Assembly: GCA_033557465.1 (NCBI GenBank)
Contig: CM066035.1
Coordinates: forward strand, 921,778,522 to 921,842,521
Direction of reading: 5' to 3'
DNA length: 64,000 bases
From: Ichthyophis bannanicus
Lineage: Eukaryota; Chordata; Amphibia; Gymnophiona; Ichthyophiidae
The notes beneath the pieces were generated by a model. It saw nothing but the letters and a program-made list of their open reading frames with translations. It did no database searches and was not told where the DNA came from. Positions 53,884 to 63,815 of the stretch are shown piece after piece (positions within the stretch are counted from its first letter, which is position 1; every line of letters begins with the position of its first letter). The position numbers and the translations under genes were made by a program.

Positions 53884-55178
53884 TTAAAAGGCATCCGCCG
53901 AACATTCCCCCTCAGAGACGTATAACCGGGCATAGAAGGTTCTAAAAGATTCGGCAATGCCTAAATCCTCAACTGTCAACGCCGACTTTCCCTGATCGCG
54001 GATAGCCACAATTCTACTAGCACCTTTATGGCCTCTCAGCGCATTGGCGATGAGCCTGCCAGCCTTATTCCCTTCCCAGTAGTATGCACCTGCCTGGGCT
54101 TGAAGACACTTTGCCGCCTCTGTTATAAGCTGATTATATCTCAGACGCAGCCTTTGCAGCTGCAGGAAAATGCAAGGATCCGACCCACCAGCCAATATCC
54201 GCTCCCCGGCCCTAATTTGCTCCTCCAGAGCTTCCAGCTGCGCTCTCCGTTGCCTGGCCAGTCCTATACCAAAACTGGTTATGACAGCTCTCAAAAAAGC
54301 TTTAATACCCTCCCATCTAGCCCACCCTTTAGACAAATGTGGGGTATTAAAAAAGAAATACTCCTGAATAGCAGCCTTAATCCTTGCACGAAAATCTTCA
54401 TTTCCCAACCATGCTCTATCAAATGACCACCTACTAGTTGGGGCGCTCAGCGCATTATCCTGCAACGCAACTGATACAGCAGCATGATCTGATAGATGCA
54501 TCGCATGAATCTCTGCCGCGGTCAAATTTGGAATCAAAGGCTTAGAAATCAAGATATAATCAATGCGCGACAGAGATTGATGCGGGGGGGGGGGGGGGAG
54601 AAGAATGTAAAGTCCAACTCTTCCGGATGCGACAAGCGCCATGCATCCACTAGTTCCATTTCCCCCATCATGGACATCAGAACTCTCTGCGCTTTGGTAG
54701 GCCCAAGAGTCTTAGGTGGCTTCCTATCCACAAGGGCATCTAGCACCAGGTTCAGATTGCCTCCCAACACTTTCAGGGCTGAGGGCTCTGCCTGCATTTC
54801 CTCCGCCAGCAATCGGAAGAAATCCGGGCAGTCCCTATTAGGTGCGTAGACATTCATTAAAACTAGGTCCAGTGCACCAAGCCTGATTCCAGCCTTCACC
54901 CATCTGCCTTCCCGATCCGCTTTGACAGAATTCACAGAGAGGTTGAGAGACTTACGAGCTAAAATGGCTACACGATTATGCTTGCCTCTCGCTGCCGAGA
55001 AGGCCAGACGCATAAAAGGGTTTATATTTAGCTTTAAGGATTCGTTCTCACTAAGGTGGGTCTCCTGCAACATAAAGATATCAGCTTTCTCTTGCTTACC
55101 ATAAAGAATAATTTTCTTACGCTTAATAGGACTATTTATGCCCTTTACATTTAAGGACAGTATCCTAATAGGCGCCAT
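53884..55178 (-). pseudogene. L1-B ORF2 endonuclease and linker
   Basis: ATG at 55178 (MAPIRILSLNVKGINSPIKR). APE endonuclease motifs: 'FMLQETHLS', 'RGKHNRVAILARK', 'LVLMNVYAPN' and 'VLGGNLNLVLD' (normally GGDFN). A G13 run at 54587-54599 (plus strand) shifts the frame, and the second frame continues with 'SLSRIDYILIS' and 'HLSDHAAVSVAL', the final catalytic SDH. The rest (53884-54400) is a helical linker. The Asp loss and frameshift argue against activity. Confidence 0.9.
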
Positions 55179-55606
55179 ATCCCCTCCATAAACTCACGAT
55201 CCAAAGACTGTCCAGTTGATGAGGTACAGCAAAATACATAGCCCCTTCCGAGACAGCGCCCTATCCCAATTCCTCTGCTTTCTTTGTCCACATACCAACA
55301 ACTTATGCTTGACCGTACTTAGCCCCCAGCAACCAACCCATGCAAAACAATACCTAAAGGGTCTCGGGGAGTGGAGGAGACCTAAAAAACATCCAGGTAA
55401 ACCCACAGCAAGCAGCGCAGGTACAGAGGAGCATCAAATAAACATCAAAGCAATTGCGCAAACCTTCCCATTATGAAAGCTACCCATCACATTCACTGTA
55501 CAAGTATAAAGGCGATATACCAAGCTATAGAGACCCAAAACTGGATCATCTACCACTCAGAAATACGCCCACACAGACAGGCGAAAAGAGTCCCCTTCGA
55601 TTATGT

Positions 55607-56510
55607 TCAACGCATCAACTCCTCTTTCACGTCGACATACTCCGATAGCAGCTCAGGATCTTCAAAAGTCTTGGTAACGTTGTGCAGCATGACCCTCATT
55701 CTTGCAGGGTGAAGTAGGCCAAACCTCGCCTGCAACTTTTGCAATCTAGGCCGAAATTCTAAGAATCTCTTCCTCTTCTCAACGGTAGTTTTTGCAAAGT
55801 CAGGGAAGAACATCAGTCTATGCCCCTCAAAATCCACTGGCGCTCTAGCTCTAGCCGCATCCATGATTTGAAGCACTTGCTGATGTCTCAAAACTTTGAG
55901 GATTATCGGCCGAGGGCGCCTGTTTCCCAACAGGGGCTGTGAAGGCCACCCGTTGCACTCTCTCCAATTCAAAAGGCATATCAAAGGCGATCTGCAACGT
56001 TGCAGGAATCAATTTATGCAAAAACGCAAAGATATCCTTCCCTTCAGCCCCTTCAGGGACACCCACGATCCTTATGTTGTTCCGGCGGGATCGATTATTA
56101 TTATCCTCCAGCTCTCTCTGCAACTGTTTGATCTGCTTGGCCTGCTTGTCCTGCTTGTCCACCACCTTCATTCTCTCCTCCTGCACCAGCACTCTAGCCT
56201 CCAATTGCTCCTGATGGAGACTAAGACTTTCCATACCATTTTTGAGTTTACTCATATCTTCTTGCACAGCAGCTAAGGATTCACGATTTCCTTTATTGCA
56301 CGCACCTCCACCCCACCAGCAATTCTTGAATAGCATCAGGGCACTCCCGCGCCAGCGCCATTTTCTGCGGGGACGGAGGTTCAGTCTTAGATCTTTTCGC
56401 GCTGGCACCCTGAGCCGCGGCAAAGTCCAGACACGTTGGTTTAGGTCCCGACATTTCTCCGAACCATCGGACTTAAAATTCCAAATGTCCTCTTCTAAAA
56501 TACAGCACAA
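55607..56510 (-). pseudogene. L1-B ORF1 protein
   Basis: Fragment 55851-56510 carries a coiled coil ('LEARVLVQEERMKVVDKQDKQAKQIKQLQRELEDNNNRSRRNNIRIVGVPEGAEG' region, cited in part), with 'NNIRIVGVPEGAEG' being the start of the L1 ORF1p RNA-binding domain. Fragment 55607-55984 continues with 'RPRPIILKVLRHQQVLQIMDAARA' and 'FPDFAKTTVEKRK'. The frame shifts near 55920. 55179-55606 is the inter-ORF region, without a clear gene. Confidence 0.85.
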
Positions 56511-56600
56511 TTGCAGGATTCGTAGTCAGGCCCCTCCGGAGCTTCGCTCTACAAAGTTTCCTGCTTCGCTCCAGGCTCCGCCCCCCCGCCAATGTTCCCT

Positions 56601-57240
56601 TTAATTTTCTGTAGGCTTTGTGCGAATAAAATATCAGCTGTGCAACTTTTGAAGGAAGTTTACATTTTTGTGTGCCACATATCGACACTCGGAGTTATAT
56701 ACTTTAAAATTTGACTACATGTCAGAATACAGTATGTACACCACATTGATTTTAATCAAATTAAATGAAAATAGACGATTACTAAATGAAGCAGAAAATT
56801 TCTAGTAATTACAATCACAACTTTTAAATTTTAAGACGTCTGTGTTGTTTTCTATTAGAATCAGAACCGTAATTTTTGTGCGCTCTGTTGTAAAGTATGT
56901 GCGCTCAGCGAGGTGTGCGCGCACACGCACACACGCACAGCTTAGAGGGAACAGTGGTCTCCGCTGAAGCTCTACCTTTTATACTACCCCAGTCTTTCCC
57001 CTGGGGCTATTTCTCACCCTGAAGGGTTCTGACCTCCACTGTTACTCTCTATTTTTACTACCTCTACTTCTCAGTGAGGTACCCTTTTAGCACATCCACT
57101 GGCTCTTCTAACAGATCCATATGTACCTCAGTGAACTTGTGCAAGATCAACAAGAGAGGCCCAGATTATAAAATACCCCTCTATACAGGGTCTTTCTCTT
57201 TAGAAACCCTGTTCTAGCAGCTGTTCCACAGCTCCTCTTC
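56601..57240 (+). other. hAT-2 remainder and eroded DIRS-F body
   Basis: 56601-56956 is hAT-2. 56957-57240 returns to DIRS-F sequence without an ORF, ending in a block resembling the recombinase 3' end ('ctgttctagcagctgttcca'). Confidence 0.5.
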
Positions 57241-57352
57241 TGTTTTCAACTCCTACCCTCCATCCCTAGGATGCCTGAGGTCTTAAGCAATAGCATGGCT
57301 CGTTCTAGACTTGCAACATGCTAGGACTTCCTTTGGGCATCTGAGCTTGGGA

Positions 57353-57454
57353 GTCCCCATATGTGAAGACTCATTCCTGCTTGTTCCTGGAGATAGCACA
57401 GTTACTTACCTGTAACAGGGGATCTCTGGGAACAGCAGGAATAAGTCTTCACAA
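57353..57454 (+). repeat. DIRS-F internal complementary region
   Basis: Same fused-end sequence as other copies ('tgttcctggagatagcac', 'agttacttacctgtaacagg'), confirming that this pol-less element retains all cis-acting replication signals. Confidence 0.9.
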
Positions 57455-57508
57455 CCCACCCACCTCCCCTAGGAGTTGCATTTTCTCTATCTCTGTCTTT
57501 CCCTTCCT

Positions 57509-57509
57509 T

Positions 57510-57546
<37 letters not shown>
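57509..57546 (+). repeat. (CT)n microsatellite in DIRS-F
   Basis: About 19 CT units in the pyrimidine spacer between the internal complementary region and the right inverted repeat. Shorter versions occupy the same spot in other copies. Confidence 0.9.
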
Positions 57547-57551
<5 letters not shown>

Positions 57552-57564
57552 AGCTTTCAAACTT

Positions 57565-57729
57565 AACTGAGGAGAGACAGTTGGGAAGGTGGGATGCTTC
57601 CAAAGGCTTTCTGATTGGACACTGGGAAGCGTTCCCGCGCAGACTCCGTCGGTACCGACGTACCCATATGTGAAGACTTATTCCTGCTCTTCCCAGAGAT
57701 CACCTGTTACAGGTAAGTAACTGTGCTTT
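57565..57729 (+). repeat. DIRS-F right inverted terminal repeat
   Basis: Inverted copy of 46395-46546, lacking the 'cagcgcgcatgcgc'-type block. Ends with 'gttacaggtaagtaactgtgcttt'. Confidence 0.9.
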
Positions 57730-58175
57730 CTGTTTCTCTTTGTTCCGTTAGAACTGCTGCTTCTTGATCAATGTACAGATTGTTGAAGAGTATGATCAGG
57801 TGTTCTGGTATACCCATGCTTCTTAATGTAGCCCAGAGTTTCTCATGGTTTACACAGTCAAAAGCCTTGCTATAGTCGATAAAGCACAAATAGATATCCT
57901 TTTGGTATTCTTTAGTCTTTTCAAGGATCCATCTCACATCCGCAATGATGTCTTTCGTTCCTCGCCCTTTCCTGAACCCTGCTTATACTTCAGGTAGTTC
58001 TTGTTCCAGGTATTTTTGTAGTCTCTTTTGAATAATCTTCAGTAGAATCTTGCTGGCATGTGGGATCAGAGCGATTGTGCGATAATTTCCACAGTCAGTT
58101 GAATCACCTTTATTTGGTATTGGTGTAAACACAGATCTTTTCCAGTCAGTTGGCCATGATGTTGTCTTCCATATT
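57730..58175 (-). pseudogene. RTE reverse transcriptase N-terminal part
   Basis: The minus strand continues the RTE interrupted at 46394: 'WKTTSWPTDWKRSVFTPIPNKGDSTDCGNYRTIALI' region (57990-58160, cited in part), 'SKILLKIIQKRLQKYLEQELPEV', and 'DIYLCFIDYSKAFDCVNHEKLWATLRSMGIPEHLIILFNNLYIDQEAAV' region (57740-57900). Motif A (FIDYSKAFD) is intact. A stop near 57985 separates them. Cut again at 58175 by DIRS-G, so the rest lies outside the window. Confidence 0.9.
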
Positions 58176-58598
58176 TCTCCAGGACCAAGCAGGAAGTCAG
58201 TCCTCACATATGGGTGACATTGACATCGATGGAGCCCTTGCGGAGCATTTCCCCAGCTTTCTATGAAAGCCTTTGGGAATACTGCACTCATGCGCGGTCC
58301 CCTTCCCGCCTAAAGGTGCCATCTTGCTCAGTCTCTCTTTTTCCGTGGAGCCCGTCGGACGTTTGTCCTAGTTCACCTGGAAAATAGTTAATATTTTTTC
58401 TTCATATCCCTGAGATTTTTTTTCAGTTTTTTCTACGGTTCGACGCCGGTTCCCCTTCTCGCCGGGTTTGGTACACCGGTATCGAGCCTGATCTTACCTT
58501 TTTGGTTTTTGTCCTTCGTGGCTGGCATTCGCGCCCTTTTCTTCTTTTTCCCTGGAAGGCCGGTCCTTTGACCTCGCGGGTACTCTTTTTTTTCCCCG

Positions 58599-60546
58599 AT
58601 GGCTTCCAGTGGGTTTAAGAAGTGTGATCGGTGCAAGAAACTAATGTCTCACACCGACACACACGACTGCTGCCTTTGGTGCCTCGGTCCTGATCATGAT
58701 CCTAAGATCTGTGGACCGTGTGGAAAAATGTCCACTAAGGCACTGCGAAGTTCTCAGCATCAAAAGGGAAAGGCTTTTCTCTGATTCGGCCTCTGGCCGG
58801 GCCTGGACCTCGTCTGAGGCCTCAACGTCTCGGGAGTCTGACCCCGAGCATCGTCGGGGTTCCTCGGAGAGGGGGGTCCCCCGAGCGGGAGCGAAAGAGG
58901 AAGAAGCGGCTCGCGAGGGTGGCTTCGGAGGAGGTCTCTGGCTCCTCGAGGGCTAGGTCTCGGACCCCCGACTTCCGTCCCGGGCCCGTGGAACAGGAGA
59001 AGCCGTCAAAAGTACCTCGAGTGGAGCCGGAGTCTGCTGGACACGTAACTCCTGTTGTCCTCGAGGACTCTCCTCCCAGGGAGCCGACGTCGTGCCCGGC
59101 GCCGCTGGGGCCTGAGTCGGTGGCTGCTGAGTCTCCTGAGCCGGGTCTCAGGCTGACAGCCTTGGAGTGCAGACTGTCTGCCTTCATGGATCAGCAGCAG
59201 GTGCTGATGGCCAGCCTCGCTGGCACATCTGCCCCGACCACCGGGACATCAACATCGAAGTCGACCCCGGAGACCGAGCTGATACTCGAGACTATGAAGG
59301 CTCAAAGTCATCCTCGGTCGCGGTCACCCTTGACCTCCCGGTCGGGACCGAGGGTGACGACGCCGGTGCCTTCGGCGTCGGAGCGGGTGCTGCCAGGCCC
59401 CACGCAGTCAGAACCCGACTCCTCTTCGGACGAGTCCACCTGGGAGAAAGAGGACGAGGAATCCCCCGATAACTTCAAGACTCGGTGCGTCCCGTCGGAC
59501 TCACCCCAGTCTGAGCCCCGGAGTAGGTCCCCTCCGGAGGACACCCGGTTCTCGGAGTTCGTTAGGGATATGGCCACTGCTTTGGCAATCCCAGCGGACC
59601 CCGAGGAGGAGCCTCGAGCCGAAGAGCTCGAGGCCCCTCCAGTATGACTCTCCTCCGAAGGAGGCTTTTACTGTGCTGGATCCTCCGATGCTGGAACGGT
59701 TCCTCTTCCGAATGTGGGAGGCACCGGCCTCGGCGCCGGTTCTCAGCAAGCGGGTAAATTCCATTTATCGACTCCGTAAGAGCCCTGGGTTTCAGAAGGC
59801 GCAGCTACCGCACCATTCCATGGTGGTGGAATCTGCCATGCATCGTCTGAAAAGCCAGAAGATGCACTCCGCAGTGGCCCCCGGCCGGGAGGTCTGGAAC
59901 CTGGATGCGTTTGGTAGAAAGTGCTTCCAGGGCTCGATGCTTGCTTGCCGTGTCCAGTCTTGCCAGCTGTACATGGACATGTACTTGCGGGACCTGGCAA
60001 AGGAGCTTGCCAGGTTCTCTGCTGGTCTCTCCGGGGAACCTTTGCAGAGGTTCAAGTCCTTGTCTTCGGGGATCCGGGAATGCTTTAAGTTCATGTCCCG
60101 AGCAGCCTACGATGGCTTCGAGGCCTCGGCCCATGTTGCGGCAGCCGGCATCGCGGCTCGACGCCAGGCATGGCTGCAGTCATCGGACCTCAAGCCATGG
60201 ATGCAGGACGAAGTTGGTCGATGTCCCTTGCTGAGGTGAGAACCTTTTTGGCAAGCCCATGGCCGAGAAGGCTGCTGAGCTTGAGACCGAGCACTTCACG
60301 AGGATAAGGCTGTCTCGAAAGACTTCTGCCCCTTCACATAAGAAGAAGGGCTCGGGTAAGAAGTTCTTTTACCTGAGGAAGGTGACTGCCTGCAAACAGT
60401 TCCCACCTTACCAGACCTCCCCCGCTCCCCCACTGTGTCAGCAGGTCAAGGGGCAGGGACATGGGCCCCGTAGGCAGAAGGCCCCCAAGCCTCCGGCTCC
60501 TGCTCCCACTCAGCAGGGTGGGGGGTTTTTGACTCCCAAGGCATAG
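58599..60546 (+). pseudogene. DIRS-G gag-like ORF1
   Basis: ATG 58599 (MASSGFKKCDRCKKLMSHTDTHD) with the finger 'CCLWCLGPDHDPKICGPC'. Frame shifts near 58780, 58930, 59650 and 60235 divide it into five pieces. It has no 'ggtaccg' array; the middle is Ser/Pro/Glu-rich and GC-rich. The conserved core 'RMWEAPASAPVLSKRVNSIYRLRKSPGFQKAQLPHHSMVVESAMHRLKSQ' region (59710-59860, cited in part) and 'AAYDGFEASAHVAAAGIAARRQAWLQSSDLKPWMQDEVG' region identify it. A basic Gln/Pro-rich C-terminus at 60259-60546. Confidence 0.8.
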
Positions 60547-60607
60547 CCTCTCCGTCTCTGCTGTCCCATTCCTGCACAGGAGGTCGACTAGCCCTGTTTG
60601 CCCACCA

Positions 60608-62850
60608 GTGGCCACCCATTACAGGGGACACCTGGGTCTTAAGCATAGTCGACAAGGGCTACTTGCTTTCATTTTCATCAGTTGCCTCCTCCCTATTTTC
60701 CAGGAGAGCCTCCAAGGCCTCCTCTCCATACAGCCGCCCTCCTGCAGGAGCTTCAGGGTCTGTTGCGAGACAAGGCGGTGGAGCCTGTGCCTCCCCACTT
60801 ACAAGGTCACGGTTTCTACTCCAGGTGCTTCCTAGTACCAAAGAGAACAAGGGACCTCAGGCCTATTCTCAACCTCAGAAATCTCAACAAGTTCTTACAG
60901 AAGGAGAAGTTCAAGATGCTTACTCTTGGAACACTTCTGCCCTACCTCCAGCAGGGAGATTGGCTATGCTCTTTAGATCTAAAGGATGCATACACTCACA
61001 TCCTCATTCATCCAGACCACAGAAAGTACCTCAGGTTCATTGTGGGAGGAAACCATTATCAGTACAGAGTGCTGCCATTTGGCCTCACCTCCGCCCCCAG
61101 GGTCTTTACCAAATGCCTGGCAGTGGTGGTGGCCTACTTAAGGAATCAGGGTATCTTTGTCTTCCCCTATCTAGAAGACTGGCTCATCAGGGGTCAGACG
61201 TGGCAGGAGGCCAAGCAAGCCACCCTCCGAATGATTGCTCTACTGCAACATCTGGGGTTTGTCATAAACTTCGCAAAGTCCACTTTGCTCCCCTCCCAAA
61301 ACTTGGAGTTCATAGGGGCAAGGCTAGACTCTCGGCAGGCAAAGGCCTTCTTGCCAGAGGACAGGGCCCAAAGACTGATGACCTTGGCAAACCAGTTTCT
61401 CAGCAGGTCACTGGTCTCCGCCAGACTCTGCCTGAGGCTTCTCGGCCACATGGCTTCGACAGTACATGTGACTCCCAATGCCAGGCTTCATATGAGTTCA
61501 CACAAAACTGAGTTCACTTTTTTAGTTTGTGATTGGCTGATAGAGGTTTTATAATGAAGGAGGCGTGTACATCACGCATGCGCGGCGTTTTTCCACTGGC
61601 GGAGGATTTGTGATAGCCGGTGTATGAATGAGAGTAAACGCGGGCAGCATTAGAGGCAAATAAGTCATGTGGTGTGGGTTTTTAGTAATATTTTAGAATT
61701 AATAGTTTTCTAAGTGTTGTGTAGTGGGTGTGAGGAATTTGTAGGGTTGTTTTAGTTGTGTATAGGTCCCCTGATGAAAACATTTGAAACGTCTGCTGGT
61801 ACCGGGACTGAACGTTGGGACTGAAAGAGTGTGGGAAGATTTCATCTGGTCCTGTCTTTAAAGATGAGTACAACATTGTGATTATCTGGACAGTATGATA
61901 TCTTCAAGATCGTTGTTTAAGAATTTATTTTCATGAAATTTGCAAGAGGTCATTGATGTGATACAACACCAACGCTGCCAATGATTGTGAGCCCAGGTGT
62001 AGCGGTGTTATTTTAAACTGAGACCTCATTTGCTAGTTATTGTTTCCATACACAAAGAACGGTGAACGATATTTTCTGATTTATATAGGCTTCATATGAG
62101 GCCTGCGCAGTGGTGTCTCAGGAATCCGTGGTCGCAGGCCACAGGGAGCCTTTAAGAGTGTAAGGGTGTCCAGACCATTCCTGCACTCCTTACGTTGGTG
62201 GCTGCATCGCCTCAATTTACTGAAAGGGATGCCTTTTCAGCCACCTGGGTTCACAGTGATGTTGACCACCGATGCCTCCCTGCTGGGATGGGGTGCACAA
62301 TGTCTGGGCAAGTGCACCCAGGGCCTGTGGTCTTCCTGGGAGGCCCAGCAACAGATCAATCTACTGGAACTACAGGCTATTCGCTTAGCCCTCAAGACTT
62401 TCTCTCAAACTCTGGCCCACCAGTCTGTCTTAGTACAAACAGACAATCAGGTAGCCATGTTTTATGTGAACAAACAGGGCGGCACTGGGTCCAGGCTACT
62501 TTGTCAGGAGGCGCAGGACTTTTGCTTGTTTGCGCTCTGGCGCAACATGTTGCTCAGGGCGGTTTACCTCCCTGGCCAGGAAAATTACCTGGCAGACAGG
62601 TTGAGCAGGATTCTGCAGCCCCTCGAATGGCAGCTCCATCCCTTGGTGGTTCAGAAGATCTTCCTGAGATGGGGACTTCCATCCATAGATCTATTTGCCA
62701 GCCCCCTGAACAGACAGCTGCCCAGGTTCTGCTCCAGGCAACCGCATCCTCTGAGGCTAGCAGCAGATGCTTTTCTGATTTCCTGGTCCCAGGGCCTACT
62801 GTATGCATATCCTCCCACGCCTCTGGTGGCCAAAACCCTGTTCTAGATTC
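60608..62850 (+). pseudogene. DIRS-G RT/RNase H/MT-like ORF2
   Basis: RT is open from 60682 to the insertion at 61497: 'LRPILNLRNLNKFLQKEKFKMLTLG', 'SLDLKDAYTHILIHPDHRKYLRF' and active site 'YLEDWLI' (the first catalytic Asp of YLDD has become Glu). RNase H resumes after the insertion at 62166: 'LTTDASLLGWGAQ', 'LELQAIRLALKTF', 'TDNQVAMFYVNKQGGTGS' and 'NYLADRLSR', then the MT-like tail 'SIDLFASPLNRQLPRFCSRQP...YAYPPTPLVAKTLF'. Stops follow at about 62847. Apart from the insertion, frame conservation is good. Confidence 0.9.
61497..62086 (+). mobile_element. 590-bp insertion in DIRS-G RT, possibly Penelope-like
   Basis: Flanked by a perfect 14-bp duplication 'aggcttcatatgag' (61483-61496 and 62087-62100). 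No ORF. It contains 'cccctgatgaaaacatttgaaacg' at about 61770, a CTGATGA...GAAAC arrangement with nearby complementary 'gtccc'/'gggac', reminiscent of hammerhead-ribozyme-bearing ends of Penelope-like elements. Orientation and family are unproven. Confidence 0.55.
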
Positions 62851-62879
62851 TACAGGACCAGACCTCGGTCCTTCTGGTA

Positions 62880-63815
62880 GCCCCCAGGTGGCCAAGGCAA
62901 CCTTGGTTCCCACTTCTGCTTCAACTAGCAGTGGACACTCCACTACCTCTGGGGTTGTAGCCCGACCTTCTTTCTCAGGACCAGGGGTCTCTTCTGCACC
63001 CCAATCTCAAATCTCTCAATTTGATGGCCTGGAAGCTGCAAGGGTAGTTTTGGCTCCTTGGGGCCTCCCTCCTGAAGTTGAGGAGGTCGTCCTGGCCTTT
63101 AGGAAGCAGTCCACTAGAAAAACCTATGCCCTGAAATGGAAGAGGTTTTCTGTGTGGTATCAGCTGCGTACAGAGAATCTTTTCTCCTGTGCTATACCAG
63201 TGGTGCTTCAGTACCTGCTGCACTTATCCAATTAGGGCCTTAAGTCCAATTCTGTTCAGGTCCACTTCTCAGCACTAGCAGCTCACCACTCACTGGTGGA
63301 AGGACACTGTCGGTTCACCCCTTGGTGTCCCGGTTTCTTAGAGGTTTGCTCTTCCTCAAGCCTCCTGTCCGTCCTCCAGCTCCTGAGTGGGAGTTGAATG
63401 TGGTTTTGCAGCAACTGACTCGCCCACCTTTTGAGCCGATGGCTACTTGTCCACTACGCTTCCTATCCTGGAAGACACTCTTCCTGATAGCCCTTACTTC
63501 AGCTAGGCGAGTGAGTGAGCTTCAGGCCCTGCTCTGTGACAGTCCTTACACCCGCTTCTATAGGAACAGGGTAGTCCTTAGGACTCATCCAAAGTTCCTC
63601 CCTAAAGTTGTCTCCTCTTTCCACCTCAACCAGGAGGTGGTTCTTCCAACATTCTTCCCTAGGCCTCATGCAAGCCAGGCTGAAGCGGTCCTGCATATCC
63701 TGGACTGTAGGAGGGCCTTATCCTTCTACCTTGACCGTACACAGGGACATAGAAGGGCTGCTCAGCTCTTCATCTCTTTTGACCCTAATAATTTGGGGTT
63801 AGCTGTGTCCAAGTG
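62880..63815 (+). pseudogene. DIRS-G tyrosine recombinase (partial)
   Basis: The frame 62195-63235 holds the N-terminal part from about 63040 ('VEEVVLAFRKQSTRKTYALKWKRFSVW'), a stop at 63233, then a shift to 63322-63820 with 'FLRGLLFLKPPVRPPAPEWELNVVL', the first catalytic arginine in 'TSARRVSELQALL' (about 63505) and 'KVVSSFHLNQEVVLP'. The H-x-x-R and tyrosine blocks lie beyond the insertion at 63816 and are not in the window. Confidence 0.85.

Larger units (their letters stand above)
51155..56587 (-). mobile_element. L1-B: full-length L1/Tx1-like LINE
   Basis: A 5.43-kb minus-strand LINE flanked by a perfect 13-bp target-site duplication 'gccaatgttccct' (51142-51154 and 56588-56600), with a poly(A) tail (T12 on plus at 51156). 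ORF1 at 55607-56510 and ORF2 at 51377-55178. The sequence differs enough from L1-A to be a separate family. Confidence 0.95.
51144..56956. mobile_element. hAT-2: short non-autonomous hAT, split by L1-B
   Basis: Left end 'caatgttccctttaa' (51144) and right end 'ttagagggaacagtg' (to 56956) are inverted copies. Flanking 8-mers 'gtctctgc' (51136-51143) and 'gtctccgc' (56957-56964) match at 7 of 8 bases. Own length is about 370 bp (51144-51154 and 56601-56956, counting the duplicated bases once). Contains 'gtgtgcgcgcacacgcac' near its right end. No transposase. Confidence 0.7.
46395..57729 (+). mobile_element. DIRS-F: gag-bearing DIRS without recognisable pol
   Basis: Left end 'tctccaggaacaagcagg' and right end 'gtaagtaactgtgcttt' with inverted repeats and an internal complementary region at 57353. 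It splits the RTE reverse transcriptase (RTE residues continue at 57730). After a broken gag (46760-48588) I find no RT, RNase H or recombinase frames, only faint traces: 'actatgggcccttgctagagagcatt' at 49606 resembles the RNase H region, and 57190-57260 resembles the recombinase end. Minus internal inserts (51155-56600, hAT-2 and the SINE) it is about 5.3 kb. Confidence 0.85.

Noticed and set aside
58822..59577. Minus-strand open frames in DIRS-G gag
   Set aside because: Shadows caused by GC-rich codons of the gag-like ORF; no motifs.
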